Positions 36,790 through 46,733 of a stretch of DNA of 64,000 bases are shown here, piece after piece. A program made the translations under genes and the position numbers. Source of the DNA: Shewanella oneidensis MR-1 (lineage in GTDB: Bacteria > Pseudomonadota > Gammaproteobacteria > Enterobacterales > Shewanellaceae); assembly GCF_000146165.2 (NCBI RefSeq), contig NC_004347.2:2666001-2730000 (forward strand), read 5' to 3'. Under the pieces are notes generated by a model. The model saw only the letters and a program-made list of their open reading frames with translations. It searched no databases and had not been told where the DNA came from. The first letter of the stretch is position 1; the number at the start of each line of letters is the position of its first letter.

Positions 36790-37284
36790 ATGATTATTTT
36801 CACAACAAACTTTGGTGATATCAGTATCGAACTTGATGTTGAGCACGCCCCTGTGACCGCCAAAAACTTTATGCGTTACTGCAAAGAAGGTTTTTATGAA
36901 CACACGATTTTTCACCGTGTGATCAAAGGCTTTATGATCCAAGGTGGTGGCTTTACCGCTAAAATGAAAGAAAAACCCACCCACGAGCCAATTGTTAACG
37001 AAGCTAACAAAGGGTTATCAAACGTCTTTGGTACAATTGCCATGGCGCGCACAGATGCGCCGCATTCAGCTACTGCGCAATTTTTTATCAATACCGCTAA
37101 CAATGAATTCCTCGACCATACGGCAACCACCAATAACGGTTGGGGTTATGCGGTATTTGGTAAGGTGACCGCGGGACTTGAAGTGATTTTAAAAATTGAA
37201 GAGGTGAAGACAACGCGAGTAGCAGGTCATGAAGATGTGCCCCGTGAGCCTATCATTATCGAAAAAGTGACGATTATTGAATGA
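36790..37284 (+). CDS. ppiB: Peptidyl-prolyl cis-trans isomerase B (cyclophilin)
   Basis: A 164-residue cytoplasmic cyclophilin without signal peptide. Key segments: [14 protein letters not shown] (active-site Arg), [18 protein letters not shown] and GYAVFGKV. Length equals that of E. coli PpiB. Likely co-transcribed with rhlE and ended by the terminator at 37385. Confidence 0.95.
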   Translation: MIIFTTNFGDISIELDVEHAPVTAKNFMRYCKEGFYEHTIFHRVIKGFMIQGGGFTAKMKEKPTHEPIVNEANKGLSNVFGTIAMARTDAPHSATAQFFINTANNEFLDHTATTNNGWGYAVFGKVTAGLEVILKIEEVKTTRVAGHEDVPREPIIIEKVTIIE

Positions 37285-37384
37285 CGTTATCTAATCAATG
37301 TATTGTGTTGCGTTACTCAGTTGTGGTCCAACAATAACGCCTCAATTCTTGATAGATAAATCTTGGGTCTTAAACTCTAAACAG

Positions 37385-37426
37385 AAAAAAGGAGCAATCA
37401 ACCGAGATGGTTAGTTGCTCCTTTTT
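37385..37426 (+). terminator. Terminator after ppiB
   Basis: Stem AAAAAAGGAGCAA...AACC / GGTT...TTGCTCCTTTTT around a GAGAT loop; bidirectional, shared with the convergent ycgN. Confidence 0.85.
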
Positions 37427-37471
37427 CTTCATTACTATCTGATATTACAAACAAAAGCTGCTTAAATGGCA

Positions 37472-37912
37472 TTAATCCAGATCTTTGAGCGGCCATAGCA
37501 CAATATGGTCTTCAATATCCTTTACCCTGCGCTCATCAACCACTTTACCTTGAATCGACATGCCCGCAAGGTGCATGGCATCTTTAGATCCCGTCAATAA
37601 TGGGTGCCAGCTCGGTAATGCTCTGCCTGCAGCTAAACGACGATAGGCGCAGCTATCGGGTAGCCATGTCAGTTCATGGACATTTTGAGCTGTGATCACA
37701 GTGCATTGAGGTACATAGCGAAATCGATCACTGTAGTGCTGACAACTGGTTGTTTGGTGATCGAGCAGTAAACAAGCCGCATTGGTGTAATACAGCTCTT
37801 CCGTTTCATCATCGATTAATTTGTTTAAACAACACTTACCACAACCATCACAGAGGGACTCCCACTCTTGGGATGTCATCTCTGTTAACGTTTTACTCTG
37901 CCAAAATGCCAT
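37472..37912 (-). CDS. ycgN: YcgN-family cysteine cluster protein
   Basis: A 146-residue protein with the UPF0260 pattern: [12 protein letters not shown] near the N-terminus, then [16 protein letters not shown] and the late CAYRRL. The eight-cysteine CxxCxxCC arrangement suggests a zinc or Fe-S site; function is unknown. It lies beside ycgL and the min genes, as in enterobacteria. Confidence 0.9.
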   Translation of the reverse strand: MAFWQSKTLTEMTSQEWESLCDGCGKCCLNKLIDDETEELYYTNAACLLLDHQTTSCQHYSDRFRYVPQCTVITAQNVHELTWLPDSCAYRRLAAGRALPSWHPLLTGSKDAMHLAGMSIQGKVVDERRVKDIEDHIVLWPLKDLD

Positions 37913-38109
37913 GTTTACGCTTATCTTCTAATCAAAAACCGCCCATGCCGTCATTTTACACCAATTCACTCGGGATACTTAATTCTCTCCGATAAATGCC
38001 CTCAGATAGCATCAAATAATCGCCCTAGATCACTGGCATCTTGCCTCCACCTTCGCCAGCTTTGCGATAAACTCAATTCACACTCCAGCATAATTGGGTA
38101 TCGCGGGGA

Positions 38110-38295
38110 TTAGGATTTAACCAAAGCACCTGCAACATTGGCTTTATTTAAACCAATCATCTGAGGGAATGCGGCATAGAGTAAGTTGCCTTGCTTAAGC
38201 CTGAGAAGAATTTGGCTGAAAATCATCGCTTGCCCTATCACACAAATGCTTATCAAGGGCAAGAGAGTCAATGTACATGCTGCTACGCGATGCAA
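38110..38295 (-). CDS. Small membrane-anchored ORF of unknown function
   Basis: A 61-residue frame 11 bp behind ycgL. It has an N-terminal hydrophobic helix (CTLTLLPLISICVIGQAMIF) and a short basic tail. No clear ribosome site and no family recognised. In related genomes a larger gene may sit between ycgL and ycgN, so it could be a remnant. Confidence 0.35.
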   Translation of the reverse strand: MHRVAACTLTLLPLISICVIGQAMIFSQILLRLKQGNLLYAAFPQMIGLNKANVAGALVKS

Positions 38296-38306
38296 GAACG
38301 CTTTGG

Positions 38307-38585
38307 CTAATCCTTAATCCCTAGGTTTTCTCTGTGTTCAGCCAATAAATTCACTTGTGGCGGGGGAATTTGTAAATAAAACCCCTTTTCTTCCAGTGCG
38401 GCTCTGACCTTGTTAATATCGGCAATACCGAGAGATTCACGCTTGACAATAGGAAACACCATCACTAACTGAGGAACCCCAAACATATCTAACAACGCCT
38501 GAGGAACATCATCAAAACAGTCCCTTTTGTTTACAAATAAGTAAGTGTCAGCCTTTCGACTACTTTTATAAACGGCACATAGCAT
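38307..38585 (-). CDS. ycgL: YcgL domain protein
   Basis: A 92-residue protein matching the YcgL family throughout: MLCAVYKSSRKADTYLFVNK, DVPQALLDMFG, LVMVFPIVKRESLG, KVRAALEEKGFYLQIPPP. Function unknown. It diverges from minC across 123 bp, the conserved arrangement. The family's usual start MLCAVYK is chosen; the frame is open further upstream. Confidence 0.9.
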   Translation of the reverse strand: MLCAVYKSSRKADTYLFVNKRDCFDDVPQALLDMFGVPQLVMVFPIVKRESLGIADINKVRAALEEKGFYLQIPPPQVNLLAEHRENLGIKD

Positions 38586-38708
38586 AAGAGTATAAATATC
38601 CAATAGTTCAAACTTGCCAGTCAATGGGGCACACTATAACATGGTCGCCTAGTAATTTAATTGTAAAATCAGCGAACCGACTGATGATTTCTGGAGAATA
38701 GTGCCGGG

Positions 38709-39374
38709 ATGTCAAAACCTAGCTTAGAGTTAAAAGGCGCAACTTTTACTCTTTCAGTGCTTCATATTAATAGCAGCGATTTAAATGCTGTCATGGCTGA
38801 ATTAGATAGCAAATTGGCACAAGCCCCCCAATTTTTTCTGGGAGCTCCTTTAGTCGTCAATCTTAGCGCCATCCAAGATAGCAATTTCAATTTACGTGGC
38901 TTAAAAGAATTATTACTTTCCCGTCAGTTAGTGATCGTGGGGATCACTGGGGCGACAACCGTCCTGAGTAATCAAGCCAAGACCCTAGGGTTAGCCATAG
39001 TGAAAGCGGGTAAACAAACTGCGTCTCCCCCTCCTGCTCCACGCCAAACTAAAGTGCTGAAACAAAATATTCGCTCTGGCCAGCAGGTCTATGCAAAAAA
39101 TGGCGATTTAATCATATTTGGTGCGGTAGGTAATGGCGCAGAAGTGATTGCCGATGGTAGCATTCATATTTATGGCGCATTACGGGGAAAAGCCATGGCG
39201 GGCGCAGCGGGAGACACAACTGCAGTCATCATCGCCCATTCCCTCGAGGCTGAATTGGTTTCAATTGCCGGACAGTATTGGCTCGCTGAAAATCTACAAC
39301 AACATAGCTCAGATAAAAGCGGCTGTATTCGCTTAAATGGCGAGTCGCTTATCGTTGAATCATTGCCCCTCTAA
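38709..39374 (+). CDS. minC: Septum site-determining protein MinC
   Basis: A 221-residue FtsZ inhibitor. The N-terminal FtsZ-blocking domain (about 1-100) is joined by a proline-rich linker (SPPPAP) to the C-terminal beta-helix domain that binds MinD ([38 protein letters not shown]). First gene of the minCDE operon. Confidence 0.96.
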   Translation: MSKPSLELKGATFTLSVLHINSSDLNAVMAELDSKLAQAPQFFLGAPLVVNLSAIQDSNFNLRGLKELLLSRQLVIVGITGATTVLSNQAKTLGLAIVKAGKQTASPPPAPRQTKVLKQNIRSGQQVYAKNGDLIIFGAVGNGAEVIADGSIHIYGALRGKAMAGAAGDTTAVIIAHSLEAELVSIAGQYWLAENLQQHSSDKSGCIRLNGESLIVESLPL

Positions 39375-39401
39375 ATGGCATCAAAAAGGATAGAGAGAAA
39401 C

Positions 39402-40211
39402 ATGGCACAAATTATTGTTGTCACTTCAGGTAAAGGTGGTGTTGGTAAAACCACATCCAGTGCGGCGATTGCAACTGGACTTGCAATCCAAGGGCATAAA
39501 ACTGTTGTTATCGATTTCGATATAGGTTTACGTAACTTAGATCTTATCATGGGCTGCGAGCGCCGAGTGGTCTATGACTTTGTCAATGTCATCAATGGCG
39601 AAGCCAACCTGAATCAAGCACTGATCAAAGACAAACGTTGTGAAAAACTGTATGTGCTGCCCGCATCTCAAACCCGCGATAAAGACGCCCTGACCAAAGA
39701 AGGCGTGGGCCGAGTCCTTGACGATTTAGCCAAAGAATTTGAATTTATTATTTGTGACTCGCCTGCTGGCATTGAACAAGGCGCGATGATGGCACTGTAT
39801 TTTGCCGATATTGCCATTGTGACAACCAACCCAGAAGTGAGCTCAGTGCGTGACTCTGACCGTATTCTTGGTATGCTGCAAAGCAAGTCACGTCGCGCAG
39901 AACTTAGTTTAGAGCCGATAAAAGAATACTTACTGTTGACGCGTTATTCTCCAAGTCGCGTTAAATCAGGCGAAATGTTAAGTGTTGACGATGTGAAAGA
40001 AATCTTAGCCATTGATTTACTTGGCGTTATCCCTGAATCACAATCCGTACTCAAGGCATCTAACTCTGGTGTACCTGTGATTATCGATCAAGAAAGTGAT
40101 GCAGGTGCCGCTTACAGTGACACAGTCGCGCGTTTACTGGGTGAAGATGTCCCAGTACGCTTTATTACGGAAGAGAAAAAAGGTTTCCTACAACGGATAT
40201 TTGGTAGCTAA
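39402..40211 (+). CDS. minD: Septum site-determining ATPase MinD
   Basis: A 269-residue ParA/MinD ATPase with deviant Walker A GKGGVGKT (residues 10-17), [10 protein letters not shown] (A' motif), CDSPAG (Walker B), and the C-terminal amphipathic membrane-targeting helix ([10 protein letters not shown]). The start at 39402 places the Walker motif at the usual position; the open frame begins earlier at 39375. Confidence 0.97.
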   Translation: MAQIIVVTSGKGGVGKTTSSAAIATGLAIQGHKTVVIDFDIGLRNLDLIMGCERRVVYDFVNVINGEANLNQALIKDKRCEKLYVLPASQTRDKDALTKEGVGRVLDDLAKEFEFIICDSPAGIEQGAMMALYFADIAIVTTNPEVSSVRDSDRILGMLQSKSRRAELSLEPIKEYLLLTRYSPSRVKSGEMLSVDDVKEILAIDLLGVIPESQSVLKASNSGVPVIIDQESDAGAAYSDTVARLLGEDVPVRFITEEKKGFLQRIFGS

Positions 40212-40213
40212 TT

Positions 40214-40471
40214 ATGTCTTTACTCGACTATTTCAAAAGCAAGAAAAAGCCTAGCACCGCGGTAATGGCGAAAGAGCGACTGCAAATTATTGTGGCCCAT
40301 CAACGTGGACAACGGGACACTCCTGACTATTTCCCACAGATGAAACAAGAAATCATCGCCGTGATCCGCAAATATGTGCAGATTTCTGACGATCAAGTTT
40401 CAGTGCAATTAGATCAGAACGACGATAACTTGTCGGTACTCGAACTTAACGTGACATTGCCAGACAGATAA
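40214..40471 (+). CDS. minE: Cell division topological specificity factor MinE
   Basis: An 85-residue protein: the N-terminal anti-MinCD segment ([20 protein letters not shown], then [10 protein letters not shown]) and the C-terminal dimerisation domain. It drives the pole-to-pole oscillation of MinD. Only 2 nt separate it from minD. Confidence 0.96.
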   Translation: MSLLDYFKSKKKPSTAVMAKERLQIIVAHQRGQRDTPDYFPQMKQEIIAVIRKYVQISDDQVSVQLDQNDDNLSVLELNVTLPDR

Positions 40472-40482
40472 GTCGAGCGTGG

Positions 40483-40511
40483 ACGTCATCCTCAGGTGAG
40501 GATGACGTTTT
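40483..40511 (+). terminator. Terminator of minCDE
   Basis: Perfect 11-bp stem ACGTCATCCTC / GAGGATGACGT, loop AGGT, followed by TTT. Confidence 0.88.
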
Positions 40512-40709
40512 CTGCTGTGCGTTTTGTAGAATCATGGGCGAAATAAGGTGAGCTAAATAAGCTAAACCTTGGTGCTTCGATAACAGCCTCAACGATTGCC
40601 AAGACCTCGACTTTCCTTAAGATGTTAAATGTAAGCTTTCAACTCTGCTTTTAAACTTCATTAAAAATAAGCTCTTAAACATCGCCTTCTGCCAGCATTA
40701 CCCTCAAGA

Positions 40710-41819
40710 TTAGACCTCAAGTTTTGCCAATGACTCGGCCGCAATCTCCCCGCGCCAACCGCTTAATACTGTCGGCAATTCCCCTTGCTGTTTATCCCAA
40801 CGCCATTGTAAATACTCATGAATATGACGCTTTGAACCTAACATTTCCATCAGAATGGCATGTTGCTCACAGAGTTCTGTTAAACTGGTTTTAATGGTCT
40901 TAAAGGCTGATTTATAACCGGGTTTAAGCGCCAATACATCAACTAACTCTGGTGGATTACTTAAGTCGGCAGTCTGCATTACCCGTAAAATATCTTTACC
41001 GTGGATGCGCTTTTCCTGCTCGGTCAAATCGTTCAGTTTGAGCAAATCACTCATGCTCTTAGGTTGTTTTTTCGCTAGCGCAATCAAACCATGATCTTTA
41101 ATCACAAAGCCTAAGGCTAAATCCCGCGCTAAGGCTTTTTCTAAGCGCCATTTGGCTAACACTTTAAGGTAAGCCAATTGATGCTCGGTGAGCTGAAAGG
41201 CATTTTTCACCTTAAGGTATGCAGTTTCGGCATCAGGCGAGGCTAAACGCCCTTCGGTCATCCGCTCGCCTTCTTCATAGAGCCAGTCTAAGCGGTCCTG
41301 AGTTTGAAGCTTTTCAGCTAATTGCGGATAAAGTTGGTACAGGTATAACACATCATTTGCCGCATAACTGAGCTGGGCATCGGTCAAAGGGCGGCGCATC
41401 CAGTCGGTACGCGACTCGCCCTTATCAATCACTTCACCTAAGCAAGTTTCAACTAACTTGGCATAACCTAAGCCATGACCCATACCACATAGCGAAGCGG
41501 CGATTTGGCTATCAAATAAGGGAGTAGGTTGGCGCTGGCCATAGTGGGCAAACACTTCTAAATCCTCACTACAGGAATGCACCAGTTTGATAATATTCGG
41601 ATTATCCAGCAAAGCCCAAAATGCACTGAGATCGGGCAAAGCAATAGGGTCAATCAAGGCTAAGGTTTTACCATCATAAGCTTGAATGAGGCCAAGCTTA
41701 GCGTAATAAGTACGAGTGCGCACAAACTCGGTATCTAACACAAGTAGCGGACTTTGTTGATATTGAGCGACGAGGGCATTGAGGCTCGCTTCGTCACTCA
41801 CATACTGAAACACTGACAA
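40710..41819 (-). CDS. rnd: Ribonuclease D
   Basis: A 3'-5' exoribonuclease for tRNA maturation, 369 residues from the start chosen. DEDDy motifs: VLDTEFVRTRTYY (ExoI), HSCSEDLEVF (ExoII) and LSYAANDVLYLYQLY (ExoIII with Tyr), then two HRDC domains (about 205-290 and the C-terminal part). Start: TTG 41819 has GGAG 6 nt upstream and puts the ExoI Asp at residue 29, against 28 in the E. coli enzyme. The ATG at 41855 would add 12 residues but follows directly on a terminator T-run with no ribosome site. Confidence 0.93.
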   Translation of the reverse strand: MSVFQYVSDEASLNALVAQYQQSPLLVLDTEFVRTRTYYAKLGLIQAYDGKTLALIDPIALPDLSAFWALLDNPNIIKLVHSCSEDLEVFAHYGQRQPTPLFDSQIAASLCGMGHGLGYAKLVETCLGEVIDKGESRTDWMRRPLTDAQLSYAANDVLYLYQLYPQLAEKLQTQDRLDWLYEEGERMTEGRLASPDAETAYLKVKNAFQLTEHQLAYLKVLAKWRLEKALARDLALGFVIKDHGLIALAKKQPKSMSDLLKLNDLTEQEKRIHGKDILRVMQTADLSNPPELVDVLALKPGYKSAFKTIKTSLTELCEQHAILMEMLGSKRHIHEYLQWRWDKQQGELPTVLSGWRGEIAAESLAKLEV

Positions 41820-41855
41820 ATTCTTCTCCAGTTCCTGTGAGTAATTACAATCCAT

Positions 41856-41884
41856 AAAAACAAAAGCCGGCTTATTGCCGGCTT
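41856..41884 (-). terminator. Terminator between fadD and rnd
   Basis: On the minus strand AAGCCGGC-aataa-GCCGGCTT then TTGTTTTT, starting a few bases after the fadD stop. Confidence 0.88.
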
Positions 41885-41889
41885 CAATC

Positions 41890-43563
41890 TTACGCACGCT
41901 TAACTTCGTCTCTAAGTTCTCGTCGCAGGATCTTACCCACATTGGTTTTAGGTAACTCGTCCCTAAATTCTACCAGCTTCGGTACTTTATATCCCGTTAA
42001 ATGCACACGGCAATGCTTAATGATGTCTTCAGCGGTTAAAGATTTATCTTTTTTCACCACAAATACCTTCACTAATTCACCGCTGGCGTCATTGGGCACA
42101 CCCACTGCTGCCACTTCAATCACCTTAGGATGTAAGGCAACCACCTCTTCGACTTCATTGGGGAATACGTTAAAACCAGACACTAAAATCATGTCCTTCT
42201 TACGATCGACAATATAGAAGAATCCCTGCTCATCCATATAGCCGATATCACCCGTGGCGAGCCAACCGTCATTATCAATCACTTTGGCGGTTTCTTCTGG
42301 ACGTTGCCAATACCCTTTCATGATCTGTGGGCCTTTACCGAACAGCTCACCAGTCTCACCTTGCGGTAAGACATTACCCGCATCATCGCGCACTTGGATC
42401 AAGGTTGATGGCGCAGGAAAACCGATAGAACCGTTGTAACCATCTAAATTATATGGACAACAGGTTAATAACGGTGAAGCTTCTGTTAGGCCATAACCTT
42501 CGAGTAAACGAGTTTTGGTAATGTTCTGCCATTTATCGGCCACGGCTTTTTGCACTGCCATGCCGCCACCGATGGAGAGTTTTAGACGAGAGAAATCTAA
42601 CTCAGAAAAATCACTACTGTTAACTAAAGCATTGAATAAGGTGTTGACACCTGTCAGCGCGGTAAAGGGGTATTTTTTGAGTTCAGCCACAAAACCAGGG
42701 ATATCACGAGGGTTAGTGATCAATAGGTTTTGACTGCCCTTGTGTAAAAACAGCAAGCAGTTCACGGTTAACGCAAAAATATGGTAAAGCGGCAATGCTG
42801 TTACCACAAATTCACTACCATCTCGCAGCGCAGGCGAATAAGCACCATTTGCCTGCAATACGTTCGCCACGACATTGCTGTGGGTCAACATGGCACCCTT
42901 TGAAACCCCAGTCGTACCACCGGTATACTGTAAAAATGCGAGGTCATCCCCTGTAATAACAGGTTTGACGTACTGCATACGTCGACCTCTTGACAGCGTT
43001 TCGCGCATTGAAAGTGCATGGGGTAAATCGTATTTTGGTACCAGTTTTTTGATGTATTTAACAACAAAGTTCACTAAAGTGCGTTTTGGCGCACTTAAGA
43101 GATCCCCAAGTCCAGTGATAATCACACTCTTAACAGGCGTCTGATCGACCACTTCTTCTAATGTTCGAGCAAAGTTCGACACCACCACAATCGCTTTCGC
43201 ACCCGAATCAATTAACTGGTGTTTTAATTCGCGAGGGGTGTATAGTGGGTTAACGTTAACCACCACCATGCCAGCACGTAAAATACCGAAGAGCGCAATG
43301 GGGTACTGCAATAAATTGGGCATCATGAGTGCAACACGGTCGCCCTTCTGCAGCTTCAATTCATTTTGTAAATAAGCAGCAAACGCGCGACTGCGTTCTT
43401 CGAGTTTGCGGTAAGTTAGCGTGGCCCCCATGTTGATAAATGCAGGTTGATCCGCATACTTAGCCACCGCGGTCTCGAACATATCGATAAGCGATGAATA
43501 CTGATCCACATTAATCTCAGCAGGCACATCTTTTGGTAAATGTCTAATCCAAGGCTGATCCAC
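41890..43563 (-). CDS. fadD: Long-chain-fatty-acid–CoA ligase
   Basis: A 557-residue adenylate-forming enzyme that activates fatty acids to acyl-CoA. Motifs: P-loop [23 protein letters not shown], the ATP/AMP signature [29 protein letters not shown], and the catalytic C-terminal lysine in [13 protein letters not shown]. Length close to E. coli FadD (561). Gene order fadD-rnd is as in E. coli. Confidence 0.95.
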   Translation of the reverse strand: MDQPWIRHLPKDVPAEINVDQYSSLIDMFETAVAKYADQPAFINMGATLTYRKLEERSRAFAAYLQNELKLQKGDRVALMMPNLLQYPIALFGILRAGMVVVNVNPLYTPRELKHQLIDSGAKAIVVVSNFARTLEEVVDQTPVKSVIITGLGDLLSAPKRTLVNFVVKYIKKLVPKYDLPHALSMRETLSRGRRMQYVKPVITGDDLAFLQYTGGTTGVSKGAMLTHSNVVANVLQANGAYSPALRDGSEFVVTALPLYHIFALTVNCLLFLHKGSQNLLITNPRDIPGFVAELKKYPFTALTGVNTLFNALVNSSDFSELDFSRLKLSIGGGMAVQKAVADKWQNITKTRLLEGYGLTEASPLLTCCPYNLDGYNGSIGFPAPSTLIQVRDDAGNVLPQGETGELFGKGPQIMKGYWQRPEETAKVIDNDGWLATGDIGYMDEQGFFYIVDRKKDMILVSGFNVFPNEVEEVVALHPKVIEVAAVGVPNDASGELVKVFVVKKDKSLTAEDIIKHCRVHLTGYKVPKLVEFRDELPKTNVGKILRRELRDEVKRA

Positions 43564-43671
43564 TACTTTCTCCTAAATCCCCACAACTGCGGACACGGTA
43601 TCCTTACTACCGTCAATACTCGACAAATAACGAGTGAAAATACCGACTTACATGTTATTGTTATTGATTTA

Positions 43672-43690
43672 CCCGTATAAATCATACGGG
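43672..43690. terminator. Hairpin between the hydrolase gene and fadD
   Basis: CCCGTAT-aaatc-ATACGGG, 7-bp perfect stem, T-rich on the plus side. It may end transcription of the 43761 gene or act in the fadD leader; direction uncertain. Confidence 0.45.
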
Positions 43691-43709
43691 CGTTTTAATT
43701 TTGATCATC

Positions 43710-43752
43710 ATCACATAAAAAAACAAAAAACCTAGCGTCTTTTTTATGTGAT
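43710..43752 (-). terminator. Long AT-rich inverted repeat behind the hydrolase gene
   Basis: ATCACATAAAAAA (43710-43722) pairs with TTTTTTATGTGAT (43740-43752), 13 bp perfect, loop of 17. It begins 8 bp after the stop of the 43761 gene, so it probably serves as its terminator. Confidence 0.55.
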
Positions 43753-43760
43753 CAAAAGCA

Positions 43761-44627
43761 TTAATCGACAAAACGCTGGATTAATTGTCCGACTGCTTGT
43801 GCGTTATCCATATGTACATGATGGTCACCCTCGAGCATATGCTCAGATAAATTGCTGAACCATTTCCTAGCCTTAGGCAGTGCAGCATGCAATTGGCTAA
43901 AGCCTTGTTTGCCGCAGATGAGCAAGGTTGACACTGGAATATTCTGCATAAGGGCATCGACCTGCTCAAAGGTCAGTCGCATTGGCGAATCGAGTCGTAA
44001 TCTTGGGTCACTGCGCCAAACAACTCCATCAGAAGTTGCTTGCATATTGCGTTCGAGTAGCAGGCGGCACCAAGGCTCGGCCAATCCAGTTAAGTGCACT
44101 CTGGCCTTAACCGCGGTATTGATACTATCGTAACCTCTGATCTGCTTATGCTTTTGTGCTAAAAACTTCTCATGTTGATAAAAGCTTTTCCTCAACCGTG
44201 ATTTTGCTTGAGACGCTGACTCAAACAAGGGGCTTAAGGCTTCAATTAAAATCAGTTTGTTTACCTTTTCAGGAAACGCTGCTGTATACGCGGAGGCGAC
44301 AATTCCCCCTAACGAATGCCCCATAATAGCCTGTGGCTTTTGTGGTAAAACAGCCAATAACGCATCAAGATCGTATAAATAGTCAATCCAATGCAATGGG
44401 TAATGCCCTGGGCGATGCGCAGAAAAACCATGACCAGGCCAATCTATAGCAAGTATTTGATAATCAGATAAATAGTCCGCGAGCGGTTCGAAACTGTTGG
44501 CATTGTCTAACCACCCATGCAACGCGAGTATTAACGGCTTATCTTTCGTCCCCCATAATCGACCACTCAGCTTGATATGGGGTAACACAAACTGGACTTG
44601 ATTTTGGGGGGCGAAAGATTGCCACAT
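43761..44627 (-). CDS. Alpha/beta hydrolase
   Basis: A 288-residue alpha/beta-hydrolase: oxyanion region LHGWLDNANSF, nucleophile elbow GHSLGG, acid after LICGKQG region, and late catalytic His in GDHHVHMD. Resembles serine hydrolases of the MhpC type. The substrate is unknown. 21 bp behind the methyltransferase-like gene on the same strand, so probably co-transcribed. Confidence 0.85.
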   Translation of the reverse strand: MWQSFAPQNQVQFVLPHIKLSGRLWGTKDKPLILALHGWLDNANSFEPLADYLSDYQILAIDWPGHGFSAHRPGHYPLHWIDYLYDLDALLAVLPQKPQAIMGHSLGGIVASAYTAAFPEKVNKLILIEALSPLFESASQAKSRLRKSFYQHEKFLAQKHKQIRGYDSINTAVKARVHLTGLAEPWCRLLLERNMQATSDGVVWRSDPRLRLDSPMRLTFEQVDALMQNIPVSTLLICGKQGFSQLHAALPKARKWFSNLSEHMLEGDHHVHMDNAQAVGQLIQRFVD

Positions 44628-44648
44628 ATTGCCTCTAATGTCAGGTGA

Positions 44649-45461
44649 TCAGCGGGATTTTTTGATAAATTTGAGCGTCATGCGATCACTCTCACCAATT
44701 GCTTGGTATTTTTCTTTATCTGTATCACCTAAGGCAAAGGAAGGCGGCAGTGTCCATACACCTTTAGCGTAATCCTTAGTGTCTTTTGGGTTAGCATTAA
44801 TTTCTGAGCTCTCAGCTAAGGTAAATCCCACTTTTTCTGCCAGCGCGATCATCTCTGCTTGATCCATATAGCCGCTGCTCATACTCATACCTTTATTCGC
44901 CCTGTGCTCAACAACACCAAATACCCCACCATCTTTAAGCACTTTATAGGAGGCCGAAAACACATTTTCGAGCTGATCGCTTGAGGCCCAGTTATGTAAA
45001 TTACGGAAGGTTAACACTAAATCAGCACTCGCATCAGCACCTAAGTTCATTTTGTGTGGAGGATCGAAAGTCACCGCCTTTGCATTTCCCAATAAGGCTT
45101 TATTGGCCGTCATCCAAGCATCATACTTAGTCCCCGCATTGGCGCGGTATCGATTGCCTGGGGTGTCAGTGCTTGGGTTAGTTTCATAGCTGGCAGCGAT
45201 ATATTGCCCTTTAGGTGCAAGGTAAGGAGCAAGGATCTCACTATACCAACCATTTCCCGGCCACAATTCAATGACGGTATGCGTTGGGGAAATGCCGAAA
45301 AAGGTAAGAGTTTCAGCGGGGTGACGATAGATATCGCGGCTCGAATTTTTTGCTTGGCGAAAATCGCTCTTAATGGCTTTATCTAACGCGTCATCGGCAT
45401 TGGCCATACCTGAGCAGAGACCAGCAATAAGCAGACTGGCGACTAATGTAACTTTTTTCAT
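44649..45461 (-). CDS. Exported methyltransferase-like protein
   Basis: A 270-residue protein with a clear Sec signal peptide (MKKVTLVASLLIAGLCSGMANA, cut after ANA). The rest resembles a class I SAM methyltransferase: motif I region HTVIELWPGNGWYSEILAPYL, a later LTFRNLHNW and the VLKDGGVFGVVEH strand. A methyltransferase fold outside the cytoplasm is odd because SAM is not known there; the domain may bind another ligand. The family is common in Shewanella-like genomes, function unknown. Confidence 0.8.
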   Translation of the reverse strand: MKKVTLVASLLIAGLCSGMANADDALDKAIKSDFRQAKNSSRDIYRHPAETLTFFGISPTHTVIELWPGNGWYSEILAPYLAPKGQYIAASYETNPSTDTPGNRYRANAGTKYDAWMTANKALLGNAKAVTFDPPHKMNLGADASADLVLTFRNLHNWASSDQLENVFSASYKVLKDGGVFGVVEHRANKGMSMSSGYMDQAEMIALAEKVGFTLAESSEINANPKDTKDYAKGVWTLPPSFALGDTDKEKYQAIGESDRMTLKFIKKSR

Positions 45462-45605
45462 AATAATTCTCCTTGGATACCGAAGGCTTAACCTAACAGC
45501 CTATATTAAAAAATCCAAGAAATAGCCGCACAAGTTAACGTTTAAGGCTGTAAATATTTGTGATGGGTTTTAAGCAATTTGCATAAATGCGCCTTAACAC
45601 TATGG

Positions 45606-46307
45606 TTACTGAGCAGAATCAATTCGGCGCCATGCAAAAAACAAGGCACAGGCGCTGCAAAATAGCCAAATCCCCACCCAAATCCATGCGGGGATCCAAG
45701 AATGTTGCGCAAGTAACACCGCATCGCCCTGACCATCCAAACCGAGCAGCACTGTCGGGCTTGCAAGTGCATTGAGCATGATCACCAAGCCGATAATGCG
45801 TAAAAATTGAGTCAGTATTTTGTTTTTGCTGAGTTTCAAAGGCAATAACAGCACTATTGTCAGCACGACTAAGATAGCCATTGTTAACAAATCGCGGCCC
45901 CAAAGCACACCGCTAAATACGACTAATGCTCCTAAAAAAGCAAAACTGACACGAATCCCTCTAGGCCAAGTGGCCAACAAATAAATGATATACCCCCAAC
46001 ATGCCGCACCAAAATAACCTGCAAATCCAATCATAATTGTTGAACCGCCTTGGCTAAAACACAAACCTGCGCCATTGGGAAATAATTGAATATGGCTGAC
46101 GATGCCACCACTGAGCACGGTCGCAATCCCATGGGATAACTCATGAAAATAACTTTCGAGCCATTTAAAAGGCACACTGATATAAGGAATACGCGTAATT
46201 AACAGCGCTAGCATTAGCTCGATAATAAATAAACCGCGACTCGGAAGACCCGCTGTTAAATGAGGTACGAAGCGAGATGGGGACGATACTGACGCTTTAT
46301 CAGGCAT
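45606..46307 (-). CDS. M50B-like membrane metalloprotease
   Basis: A 233-residue polytopic membrane protein. The motif HELSH in YFHELSHGIATVLSGG is the zinc-binding HExxH of M50-type site-2 proteases, inside the first helices; about five more hydrophobic segments follow. ATG 46307 is chosen: it overlaps the stop of the preceding gene by 8 bp, and leaves out an odd 16-residue extension. The substrate is unknown. Translational coupling suggests a link with the small upstream protein. Confidence 0.75.
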   Translation of the reverse strand: MPDKASVSSPSRFVPHLTAGLPSRGLFIIELMLALLITRIPYISVPFKWLESYFHELSHGIATVLSGGIVSHIQLFPNGAGLCFSQGGSTIMIGFAGYFGAACWGYIIYLLATWPRGIRVSFAFLGALVVFSGVLWGRDLLTMAILVVLTIVLLLPLKLSKNKILTQFLRIIGLVIMLNALASPTVLLGLDGQGDAVLLAQHSWIPAWIWVGIWLFCSACALFFAWRRIDSAQ

Positions 46308-46608
46308 AAATATCCACACCAACCATTTGCTGAATTTCTTCACGTTTGGCGGCATGTTGTGTTTGCAGATATTGGGCTATCGCCCCTTGGTGGCCTCGGG
46401 TATTTTGCTCATATTCGAGCTGGGCACCGAGTCTAGATTGTAGGTTTTGTGTTGATTCTTCAGCGATATCATCAAAGGCTAAGGCTGAAACCGCATCAAG
46501 CTCAATCACAGGGCGCGACGCTTGTGTGGGCGACATTCCCTGTATGATGGCGGGACGATTACTCGCAACCGCCTGTGTCAAACTTGTTTGAAGCGAATTT
46601 ACCTGCAT
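46300..46608 (-). CDS. Small hypothetical protein coupled to the M50-like gene
   Basis: A 102-residue soluble protein rich in Gln, Ala and Ser, probably helical (TQNLQSRLGAQLEYEQNTRG, QYLQTQHAAKREEIQQMVG). No signal, no recognised family. Its stop overlaps the protease start. The composition resembles small flagellar/surface-linked proteins, but that is only an impression. Confidence 0.65.
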   Translation of the reverse strand: MQVNSLQTSLTQAVASNRPAIIQGMSPTQASRPVIELDAVSALAFDDIAEESTQNLQSRLGAQLEYEQNTRGHQGAIAQYLQTQHAAKREEIQQMVGVDIYA

Positions 46609-46733
46609 CGAGATGCTCAGCTTAAAATGCCCTGTTTGAGATAGTACCTAGATTAGACCTACCGCCTTGCATCAACTCAAGTGGCGATGCAGCTACTTTA
46701 GATTCTAACGTATCACGGGGAAAAATGAACAGT

